Of a stretch of DNA of 30,896 nucleotides, positions 1 to 5,764 are shown in pieces. The stretch is from an uncultured Clostridia bacterium (lineage in GTDB: Bacteria > Bacillota > Clostridia > TANB77 > CAG-508). Positions within the stretch are counted from its first letter, which is position 1; each line of letters opens with the position of its first letter. The stretch is taken from the NCBI GenBank assembly GCA_949118805.1, contig CASAUJ010000017.1:1-30896 (forward strand), read 5' to 3'. Position numbers and translations under genes: made by a program. The notes below the pieces were generated by a model, which saw only the letters and a list, made by a program, of their open reading frames with translations, had not been told where the DNA came from and ran no database searches.

Positions 1-1398
1 ATGACACCTCCTCTACTTTCTATGTTAGATAATAAATTATTACAAAGAAAATATATAAAATATTTAAAACATTTAATTGAATTATCTGAAAAAGAAATTA
101 AGAGAACTTCTTTTGATAGTAGATTGAATTCACTTTCTCATTATTATTTTGATCGCTATTCAAATGATTTACATCTATTTAAAGATGTTTATTCTTGTAA
201 TTTGATTGAAGCTTTTAAACATTTTCAAGATATTGGTGTTTTAGAAATTATTACATGTGGAGCTACACATGGTTATTTTCCTATTTTATATCTTAATGAA
301 AAAACTGTAAAAGCCCAAATCGCTGTTGGTGTACAAACTTATGAAAGATATTTTGGAAGAAAACCACGTGGCATTTGGCTTCCAGAATGTGGGTATGTCC
401 CAGAAGCAGATAAATATTTAAAAGAATTTGGAATTGATTATATTATTACCGAATCTCATGGAATCTTATATGCTAATCCTACACCTATTTATGGAACTTT
501 CGCTCCTATTGTTTCTCCAGAAGGAATCATTGCTTTTGGACGTGATATGGAATCTTCTCGACAAGTATGGAGTTCTATTAACGGTTACCCTGGTGACTAT
601 AATTATCGAGAATTTTATCGTGATATTGGATATGAAGCTGACTATGACTACATTAAACCCTATATTGCACACAATGGAGTAAGAGTTCACACCGGTATTA
701 AATATTATCGTATTACTGGGGATACAGATTTTAAAGATTATTATAATCCTAGATGGGCTATGGATTCTGCTGAAAAACAAGCAGGGCATTTCTTAGATAG
801 TAGAAATTCACAAATTGAAAATTTATCTCCCTATATGGAAACACCTCCTATTATTCTCTGTCCTTATGATGCTGAACTTTATGGACATTGGTGGTATGAA
901 GGTCCTTACTGGCTATATATCTTATTTAAAAAGATCTATTATGATAATTGTAATTTTGAATTGATAACACCTTCCGAATACATTGATAAATATCCTAATA
1001 TGCAAATTTCTTCCCCTTGCCGTTCTAGTTGGGGAGCAAATGGTTATAGTGAAGTTTGGCTAAACCCAACCAATGATTATATCCATAGACATTTACATGT
1101 TGCTGGCGATAGGATGTGTGAACTTGCCTTTTTATATCCTAATGCAAAAGGAATTCAAAAAAAAGCATTAAATCAATGTGCAAGAGAATTATTATTAGCT
1201 CAAAGCAGTGATTGGTTATTTATTATTACCAATGGAACGATGGTAGATTATGCTAAAAAAAGAGTAAAAGAACATATTGGTCGATTTACAAAATTATATA
1301 ATCAAATTAAAGAAAATACAATTGATGAAGAATTTCTAAAAGACATTTCAAAAAAAGATTGTGTTTTTCCAGATATTGATTATATGCTTTATTATTAA
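1..1398 (+). CDS. GH57 family 1,4-alpha-glucan branching enzyme, N-terminus cut by window edge
   Basis: This enzyme would cut an alpha-1,4-glucan chain and rejoin it by an alpha-1,6 bond during glycogen synthesis in the cytoplasm. The 465 visible residues match the GH57/DUF1957 family. The catalytic nucleophile is expected at E129 in the motif WLPECGY, and the acid/base at D290 in PYDAELYGHWW. The C-terminal helical region contains WGANGYSEVW and a conserved HRHLHVAGDRM stretch. Family members run about 520-530 residues and begin with a histidine-containing strand. That strand is missing, so roughly 60 residues lie upstream, and the ATG at base 1 is probably an internal methionine. It has no in-frame CGG codon. 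A large palindrome follows the stop. Function is assigned by family; an amylase-type activity in the same family is the alternative. Confidence 0.88.
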   Translation: MTPPLLSMLDNKLLQRKYIKYLKHLIELSEKEIKRTSFDSRLNSLSHYYFDRYSNDLHLFKDVYSCNLIEAFKHFQDIGVLEIITCGATHGYFPILYLNEKTVKAQIAVGVQTYERYFGRKPRGIWLPECGYVPEADKYLKEFGIDYIITESHGILYANPTPIYGTFAPIVSPEGIIAFGRDMESSRQVWSSINGYPGDYNYREFYRDIGYEADYDYIKPYIAHNGVRVHTGIKYYRITGDTDFKDYYNPRWAMDSAEKQAGHFLDSRNSQIENLSPYMETPPIILCPYDAELYGHWWYEGPYWLYILFKKIYYDNCNFELITPSEYIDKYPNMQISSPCRSSWGANGYSEVWLNPTNDYIHRHLHVAGDRMCELAFLYPNAKGIQKKALNQCARELLLAQSSDWLFIITNGTMVDYAKKRVKEHIGRFTKLYNQIKENTIDEEFLKDISKKDCVFPDIDYMLYY

Positions 1399-1403
1399 AG
1401 GAA

Positions 1404-1530
1404 GCATTTCTGTGCATGTGCAATGGGGACGTTTCCTTTTTCACATTTCAGAAATGATTAAAAATTTTTGTGTTTTCTAAAATGTGAAAAAGGAAACGTC
1501 CCCATTGCACATGTTAAAAAAAGGAAATGC
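1404..1530. repeat. Long perfect palindrome (REP/MITE-like), also a likely terminator
   Basis: Positions 1415-1448 and 1480-1513 are perfect 34-base inverted repeats. After one mismatch the stem continues five more base pairs inward, leaving an 18-base loop. Seven bases (GCATTTC at 1404-1410, GAAATGC at 1524-1530) form a further outer inverted repeat. The core GGGGACGTTTCC resembles the core of the palindrome at 15504-15550. It would fold into a very strong hairpin behind the GH57 gene. It carries no coding sequence. Mobile palindromes of this kind are often moved by Y1-type transposases, but none is present in the window. Confidence 0.85.
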
Positions 1531-1563
1531 TGTTGCACACACCAATTTTTCCATTCCGCATAC

Positions 1564-1569
1564 TATAAT
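1564..1569 (+). promoter_or_regulatory. Possible -10 box for ytxC
   Basis: A perfect TATAAT lies 54 bases before the ytxC start. No good -35 box stands 16-18 bases upstream; TTGCAC at 1533-1538 is too far away. The start itself has a clear AAGGAG ribosome site at 1611-1616. Confidence 0.35.
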
Positions 1570-1622
1570 GTATAACTTTTTGAAATTTAGTAGATACTAG
1601 TTATGTTGGAAAGGAGATTTTT

Positions 1623-2486
1623 ATGAAATCACTCTGTATAAAGACAAATGATTCTGATTTGATACATGATCTACTAAACGAATTTAATCATCTAACTTTG
1701 AAAAATGTTTGTTTTTCAGAAAATAAATTTAAATTTTATAAAAATGTTATCATTCATTATTATGGTCATGATGAATCTCTTTTTTTGTCCAAAGTTGCTT
1801 CTATTTTATCTTTTCTAGTAATTGATGAATGGGAAGAAGATTTGTTAAAACAAGTCATTTCTCAGAATTATTTTTATTTTGATAGCAACGAAAGAAATAA
1901 AATTTTAACCATTTGTTTTGATATAATGGCAGAAGATTTTTCAAAACTTTTTGATGAAAAATTCAATTTACTTTATCCCATTTTTTATGACTTTTTATCT
2001 CATCATAAATGTGTTGTTTTAAATGGATTTATCACTTTCCGCTTAAAAAATTACTGGAGTTTTTTAGATCGTATTGTGAACGAGGCAGTCAATCGCTTTG
2101 TAATTGAAAAAGAATATTTAGAATTTATCTCTTTATTAAAATTATATATTAATTCTCAAACTTGTACTTGTGACACTGTACACATTGTATTTTCTCCTTG
2201 TGAATCTCTCTTATTAGATAAAGATAAAAATATAATTTTTGTAAAAGATGACATATTTAAAGCCAAAATTTTAAGTGATATAACGTTTTCTTCTAATGAC
2301 TATATTTTAAATTCTTTACTTACTTTACTTCCTAAAAATATTTATGTCCATCTAATTGATGGTTATATTGATGAATTTATTAACACTTTACAATTAGTAT
2401 TTGAAAAAAGAATTCATTTATGCACAGATTGTAATATTTGTCAATTATATAAAAAATCAAAAATTCCACATACAGAACATTTATAA
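1623..2486 (+). CDS. ytxC: YtxC-like putative sporulation protein
   Basis: This 287-residue protein resembles YtxC, a sporulation-associated family with no known biochemical activity. The recognisable part is residues 137-172: an ITFRLKNYW stretch, then an amphipathic helix (DRIVNEAVNRFVIEKEY) and a leucine-rich EFISLLKLY segment. Three cysteines cluster near the C-terminus (CTDCNIC, about 267-273) and could bind metal, which is inference. There is no signal peptide or membrane segment. The ATG is preceded by AAGGAGATTTTT. The gene is isolated on the + strand and converges on the next gene, with a hairpin shared between them. It contains no CGG codon. The family call is by pattern only. Confidence 0.7.
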   Translation: MKSLCIKTNDSDLIHDLLNEFNHLTLKNVCFSENKFKFYKNVIIHYYGHDESLFLSKVASILSFLVIDEWEEDLLKQVISQNYFYFDSNERNKILTICFDIMAEDFSKLFDEKFNLLYPIFYDFLSHHKCVVLNGFITFRLKNYWSFLDRIVNEAVNRFVIEKEYLEFISLLKLYINSQTCTCDTVHIVFSPCESLLLDKDKNIIFVKDDIFKAKILSDITFSSNDYILNSLLTLLPKNIYVHLIDGYIDEFINTLQLVFEKRIHLCTDCNICQLYKKSKIPHTEHL

Positions 2487-2510
2487 TTCTGATGTGGAAT
2501 TTATTTTTAT
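2461..2510. terminator. Bidirectional terminator between convergent genes
   Basis: AAATTCCACAT (2461-2471) pairs with ATGTGGAATTT (2492-2502), and an inner CAGAA/TTCTG stem extends the hairpin past a one-base bulge. A T-rich run follows on the + strand, and the - strand reads TTGATTTTTT on the other side. The left arm overlaps the last codons of ytxC. Confidence 0.75.
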
Positions 2511-3208
2511 TTAGAAGTATTCATAGCTTCGTATAATCCAGGTAAAACGATATTAGTAAATTCTTCTTGATTAGCTATTTCCCATTTTTGATCTTTCTTT
2601 TGTAATTGAATTATACCATTTTTAGTAACTGTTTGTATTTCTTCATTTCTTAACTCATCCATTAAATAATTTTTCAATTCTTCTTCATTTGTTCCTGAAA
2701 ATGCTACCTTCCAAGCTTTTTGTATATAATTTGTCATAATTTCTTTGAAATCTTTATTCTTAATTTCTATTTCAACAGTAGCGGTGTCTCCCTCTTCTTT
2801 TTCACTTAAAATTTTCCATTCTAATTTTTCAAAAAGTAATTTTTCTGCTTCTGCATTTAATTGATCTTCTCCTTGCATAAATCCAGATAACATTTGTTGT
2901 GTATAAGCCCCTCTTTTCAATTCTTGTAAAGATTTTTCTACTACCTTTTTAGGAGATTGATTTCCCATAGACATAGCAATCAAAATTGTCATCAATGCGA
3001 CTACTACTGCTATTATTCCTATTATAAGAATATAGTTTTGACCCTTTTTTTCGGTTTCTACTTTAGTTGTTTTTGGTTTTTCTTCCACTTTTTTATTCTC
3101 TTTTTCAGTCACTTTTGCTGTTTCCTTTTCTTTCTCTGCTACTCCCTCATTTTCCGATCCTTTCTTTTCCTCTGTTTTTTCTACTAGCTTTTCTTTATTT
3201 TCTTCCAT
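2507..3208 (-). CDS. Membrane-anchored protein of unknown function (DUF4878/DUF5105-like C-terminus)
   Basis: This 233-residue protein has three parts. Residues 1-56 are a highly charged, disordered Lys/Glu-rich tail, expected in the cytoplasm. Residues 59-80 are one hydrophobic membrane segment. Residues 85-230 form an extracytoplasmic domain that resembles the small alpha/beta domains of DUF4878/DUF5105 lipoproteins (VVEKSLQELKRG near the start, DTATVEIEI in the middle, a short WEI strand near the end). There is no lipobox cysteine, so it is tethered by the helix rather than by lipid. The start has AGGAGG six bases upstream (near 3215). No function is known. It stands alone between ytxC and the next membrane protein gene. 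Confidence 0.65.
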   Translation of the reverse strand: MEENKEKLVEKTEEKKGSENEGVAEKEKETAKVTEKENKKVEEKPKTTKVETEKKGQNYILIIGIIAVVVALMTILIAMSMGNQSPKKVVEKSLQELKRGAYTQQMLSGFMQGEDQLNAEAEKLLFEKLEWKILSEKEEGDTATVEIEIKNKDFKEIMTNYIQKAWKVAFSGTNEEELKNYLMDELRNEEIQTVTKNGIIQLQKKDQKWEIANQEEFTNIVLPGLYEAMNTSK

Positions 3209-3304
3209 CTTTATCCTCCTTCTATTACCTTTCTAGCTTGATTATATCTTAACCGAATATTTTTTGCAACATTTTTAGACAAATTTCAGAATTTTTCTTA
3301 TATT

Positions 3305-3754
3305 TTAAATATTTTCTTTTCCGATGTCAATCACCATATGAATACAGTCTACAAAGTACATCAAAGAACCAATGAGTAAGATTCCCAAAGCCACATAAAA
3401 ACCAATATATCCTATTTTTAAAGAAACTCCTGTAAAATAGCAAATCCACTTAATGAAAGTTGCATGAATCGAATCGAATCCCTCTTTATAACTATTACTT
3501 TTTGCCATCACAAAATTTTCACTTGCTACAAAGTATAATTCTGATAATTTGTAAATTTCGTTTATTTCTGGATATTCTAATCCTATCTCCCATTTCTTTA
3601 CTTTTTTGTCATCCATCGATAGACCTAATTCTTGTAATTTTTCCACTACTTGTAAATAAGTCCAACCTTTTTCTTCTCTCAAATCTTTTAACAATTGCTC
3701 AATGGTTCTATTTTCCACTTTCCCTTTTTCCCCTTTTTCTTTTGCTGATTCCAT
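3305..3754 (-). CDS. HTH-domain membrane protein, unknown function
   Basis: The protein is 149 residues. Residues 17-75 look like an XRE-type helix-turn-helix: IEQLLKDLREEKGWTYLQVV, then KKVKKWEIG, the usual recognition-helix pattern. Residues 112-135 form one strongly hydrophobic segment, and a second, weaker hydrophobic stretch lies at about 100-110. Such proteins can be membrane-tied regulators, though the HTH fold may simply mediate protein contacts. The start follows AAAGGA by eight bases. It has its own promoter, whose -35 box lies in the loop of the gpr terminator hairpin, so it may be transcribed separately from gpr. No target can be named. Confidence 0.6.
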   Translation of the reverse strand: MESAKEKGEKGKVENRTIEQLLKDLREEKGWTYLQVVEKLQELGLSMDDKKVKKWEIGLEYPEINEIYKLSELYFVASENFVMAKSNSYKEGFDSIHATFIKWICYFTGVSLKIGYIGFYVALGILLIGSLMYFVDCIHMVIDIGKENI

Positions 3755-3787
3755 TTCTTTTTTCCTTTCTCTTCTTCCTTTGTACTC

Positions 3788-3816
3788 ATTATAACAATTA
3801 AAAAGAAGGATGGCAA
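3788..3816 (-). promoter_or_regulatory. Sigma-A promoter embedded in the gpr terminator
   Basis: On the - strand, TTGCCA (3811-3816) is followed after exactly 17 bases by TATAAT (3788-3793), with TGT directly before it as an extended -10. The -35 box is in the loop of the hairpin formed by 3803-3809 and 3818-3824. It drives the HTH membrane protein gene. Confidence 0.65.
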
Positions 3817-3824
3817 CCCTTCTT
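3800..3824 (-). terminator. gpr terminator
   Basis: On the - strand AAGAAGG (3818-3824) pairs with CCTTCTT (3803-3809) across an eight-base loop, and a short T run follows. It lies immediately after the gpr stop codon. Confidence 0.6.
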
Positions 3825-3828
3825 TTCT

Positions 3829-4762
3829 TTACATTGCTCCATTAATTCCATTTGCTACGATTTCTTTCATATTTTCAATCAGATCATCAATTTCTTTTGG
3901 TGTTACAATTAAATTGTAATCTTTTGGTAATAAGGCTTCTTTAATTTCTTCATAATTATTTTCTTCCTTTAATTGATTTAAATAATCATTTGATTTTGCT
4001 TCATTTTGTAATTTTTCAATCAATAAATCTAAACAATCATTGACCAAAACTGCTGTTTCTACCACTGTTGGAATTCCAATTGCTATAACTGGAACCCCTA
4101 ATGTTTTTTGACTGATTTCACTTCTTGTGTTTCCCACTCCTGCTCCTGGTACAATTCCAGTATCTGATAATTGTACTGTACTACTAATTCTTTCAATGCT
4201 TCGTGAAGCTAGTGCATCAATTACAATGACTAATTTTGGTTTTGTATTTTCTACAATTCCCTTTAAAATTTCAACGGTTTCTATTCCTGTCGTTCCTAAT
4301 ACACCTGGTGATATCGCACTCACCATTCGAGTTCCTTCTTCTACATACTGTGGTAAATAGTTTATAATATGTCTTGTTACTTCAATTTCATTAATCACTT
4401 TTGGTCCTAATGCATCTGGTGTTACATAGATGTTCCCTAACCCAACTACTAAAATTTCACCTTGGCTATCCACATGTTTTGCGATTACCTCTTTTAGTTC
4501 CTTTGTTAAAACTTCGGAAGCTTTCCCGAATCTCATCATCTTGTGCTATTTTTAATTTTTGGATATCAATTGTAATATAATTTCCAACTGGTTTTCCAAT
4601 TGCTTTTTCCCCATTTTCATTTGTTATTTTTACTCTTTCTACTTTTATATTTTCATCAATTTCTTCCTGATTTGCTTCAATTCCATCAATTTCCTCTAGT
4701 TTATTGGCCTTTTGATAAATCTCTCTTCTTTCCGATGCTAAATCGGTTCTAAAATTAAACAT
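3829..4762 (-). CDS. gpr: Germination protease GPR, read through one +1 frameshift at CGG
   Basis: GPR cuts small acid-soluble spore proteins during germination. It is made as a zymogen that trims its own N-terminus. The first frame (4762 to 4529) opens with RTDLASE, the region around the propeptide cut, and runs to AQDDEI. The second frame (from 4524) carries the core: ILVVGLGN, ALGPKV, SPGVLGTTG, VIDALASRS and GIVPGAGVGNTR. The frames join at codon 79, CGG (4526-4528). Skipping its C gives ...DDEI-G-KASEVLTKEL... and a 310-residue protein, near the family's usual length. Unshifted reading ends 19 codons later. Only four residues precede RTDLA, a short propeptide. AGGAGG precedes the ATG and a sigma-G-like promoter lies upstream. 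The alternative is a pseudogene, which I think unlikely. Confidence 0.88.
4525..4528 (-). other. +1 frameshift site CGG-G in gpr
   Basis: The - strand reads ATT CGGG AAA GCT. CGG is in frame as codon 79. The downstream GPR core is in the +1 frame. The residue at this position is not strongly conserved in GPR, so the sequence does not prove glycine here. Confidence 0.85.
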
Positions 4763-4785
4763 ATTTCTTCCTCCTAACTTTCTTT

Positions 4786-4815
4786 TAGTATGAAACGAAA
4801 TCCTCCATTTTATCC
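4786..4815 (-). promoter_or_regulatory. Sigma-G/sigma-F-like forespore promoter of gpr
   Basis: On the - strand GGATA (4811-4815) and CATACTA (4786-4792) are 18 bases apart. CATACTA fits the sigma-G -10 consensus CATWMTA exactly, and the -35 box has one mismatch. In Bacillus, gpr is known to be transcribed by forespore sigma factors. Confidence 0.5.
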
Positions 4816-4842
4816 TATTTCTAATAATTTTAAAAAGCTTTT

Positions 4843-4871
4843 TTGACTTTTTTCTTGATTTATGTTAATAT
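4843..4871 (+). promoter_or_regulatory. Probable sigma-A promoter of the 4940 gene
   Basis: TTGACT (4843-4848) and TAATAT (4866-4871) are separated by 17 bases. A second perfect TATAAT at 4888-4893 has only a weak TTAATA 17 bases upstream. Either could serve. The region is divergent from the gpr promoter. Confidence 0.45.
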
Positions 4872-4939
4872 TAAATAGATACTTATTTATAATGTCTTCT
4901 ATCTTTTTTAGGAGATTTATGCTTAAAAGGAGGCGTTTC

Positions 4940-5257
4940 ATGGTTAAAACTATTGTAACACCTGAATTTTTATCAGACCACACAACTACATTTATTCCGC
5001 ATGCAGCAAGGCTGAACACAGCAATGCAGATGGCATTCCGCAATCTTTCTCGGTCCTCGCTTATCACTTCTGAACACTATATTTCTAGCAACTTAGAAAT
5101 GGTGACTTCGGAAGATTTTGTTGGGCTTTTTGGGAAAGACACTCTTCCTTTAGAGGAAGTACACGAAAAAATCTGCGCAATGGAAGCAGAACTCAATTCG
5201 TTTTCTTGTGATACCCTTGCCAACATGCTGGAATACGTCTCAAACTTGTTTGCTTAA
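4940..5257 (+). CDS. Small protein of unknown function, GC-rich, paralogue of the next gene
   Basis: I do not recognise this 105-residue protein. The ATG at 4940 follows AAGGAGG with good spacing, so I prefer it to upstream starts. There is no signal peptide or membrane helix. Its layout is TTTF..H near residue 15, then LFGKDTLPLEEVHEKI (about 62-77) and a helical C-terminus. The gene at 5396 shows the same layout, so the two look like diverged duplicates. Composition differs from the neighbours: about 40% G+C by hand count, with codons such as CGC, TCG and CTG. Codon 38 is an in-frame CGG (5051-5053), which native genes avoid. A shift there would stop at 5094-5096. A perfect terminator follows. 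Probably acquired by transfer. Confidence 0.6.
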   Translation: MVKTIVTPEFLSDHTTTFIPHAARLNTAMQMAFRNLSRSSLITSEHYISSNLEMVTSEDFVGLFGKDTLPLEEVHEKICAMEAELNSFSCDTLANMLEYVSNLFA

Positions 5258-5279
5258 AATGGGCGACAAGTATCCTAAT

Positions 5280-5324
5280 GGAAACGGATGAGAACATAGT
5301 TCTCATCCGTTTCCTATTATTTTT
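5280..5324 (+). terminator. Strong intrinsic terminator after the 4940 gene
   Basis: Bases 5280-5295 and 5299-5314 form a perfect 16-base-pair stem with a three-base ATA loop, followed by TATTATTTTT. It separates the two small paralogous genes into independent units. Confidence 0.9.
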
Positions 5325-5350
5325 ACACTTTTATGTAAATATGCTATAAT
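5322..5350 (+). promoter_or_regulatory. Strong sigma-A promoter of the 5396 gene
   Basis: TTTACA (5322-5327), 17 bases, then TATAAT (5345-5350), with a TGC extended -10 element. It is one of the best promoter matches in the window. Confidence 0.8.
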
Positions 5351-5395
5351 TTAAGTATCACTAATTCGGCTTTGTATACTGGAAAGGAGAAGGAG

Positions 5396-5728
5396 TTGAG
5401 CATTGCTCCTCCTAAAAGCAATATGAAAATGACTCGGTTAGAAAAAACGACCACTTTTGTTTCATTACATCCTTATATTAAGAATTATTCCCTGTCCTTT
5501 TTAGAATACTTTGCTTCTAACAATTGGACACTGGGAATCTATCCTATGAAAGACGCCGAAGAGCTTATCAACGAATTTAAAAGCTTTTTTGGAAAAGTTG
5601 ATCTTACTCTGGGCGAGGTCATTCATAAGCTCAATACAACTCCTATCATCGAGGAAGAGCTTTTGGGAAGGATTCTTGATACAATATGGGATATCATTCT
5701 GGATACTCGGAAAAGCGAAGCAGTATAA
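5396..5728 (+). CDS. Small protein of unknown function, paralogue of the previous gene
   Basis: This 110-residue protein is unrecognised. The TTG at 5396 is chosen because AAAGGAG (5383-5389) stands six bases before it; the ATG at 5423 has no ribosome site. It shares with the 4940 product the TTTF..H stretch, about 50 residues of spacing, then FFGKVDLTLGEVIHKL and an acidic, helical tail. By hand count it is about 37% G+C, above its surroundings. Two codons are in-frame CGG: 14 (5435-5437) and 105 (5708-5710). A +1 shift at codon 14 would meet TAG at once (5439-5441). So either CGG is read as arginine here, or the gene is silent or gated in this host. It has its own promoter and terminator. 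Confidence 0.6.
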   Translation: MSIAPPKSNMKMTRLEKTTTFVSLHPYIKNYSLSFLEYFASNNWTLGIYPMKDAEELINEFKSFFGKVDLTLGEVIHKLNTTPIIEEELLGRILDTIWDIILDTRKSEAV

Positions 5729-5736
5729 TGGATGAA

Positions 5737-5758
5737 AAGGCAGAGTTATCTGCCTTCT
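5737..5758. terminator. Terminator shared by the 5396 gene and uvrA
   Basis: AAGGCAGA (5737-5744) pairs with TCTGCCTT (5749-5756) over a GTTA loop. It lies between the convergent ends of the small gene and uvrA. T runs are short on both sides. Confidence 0.6.
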
Positions 5759-5764
5759 TCCTAT

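Noticed and set aside
4810..5067. A - strand open frame opposite the 4940 gene
   Set aside because: It overlaps the better-supported + strand gene, has no ribosome site and contains no recognisable motif.
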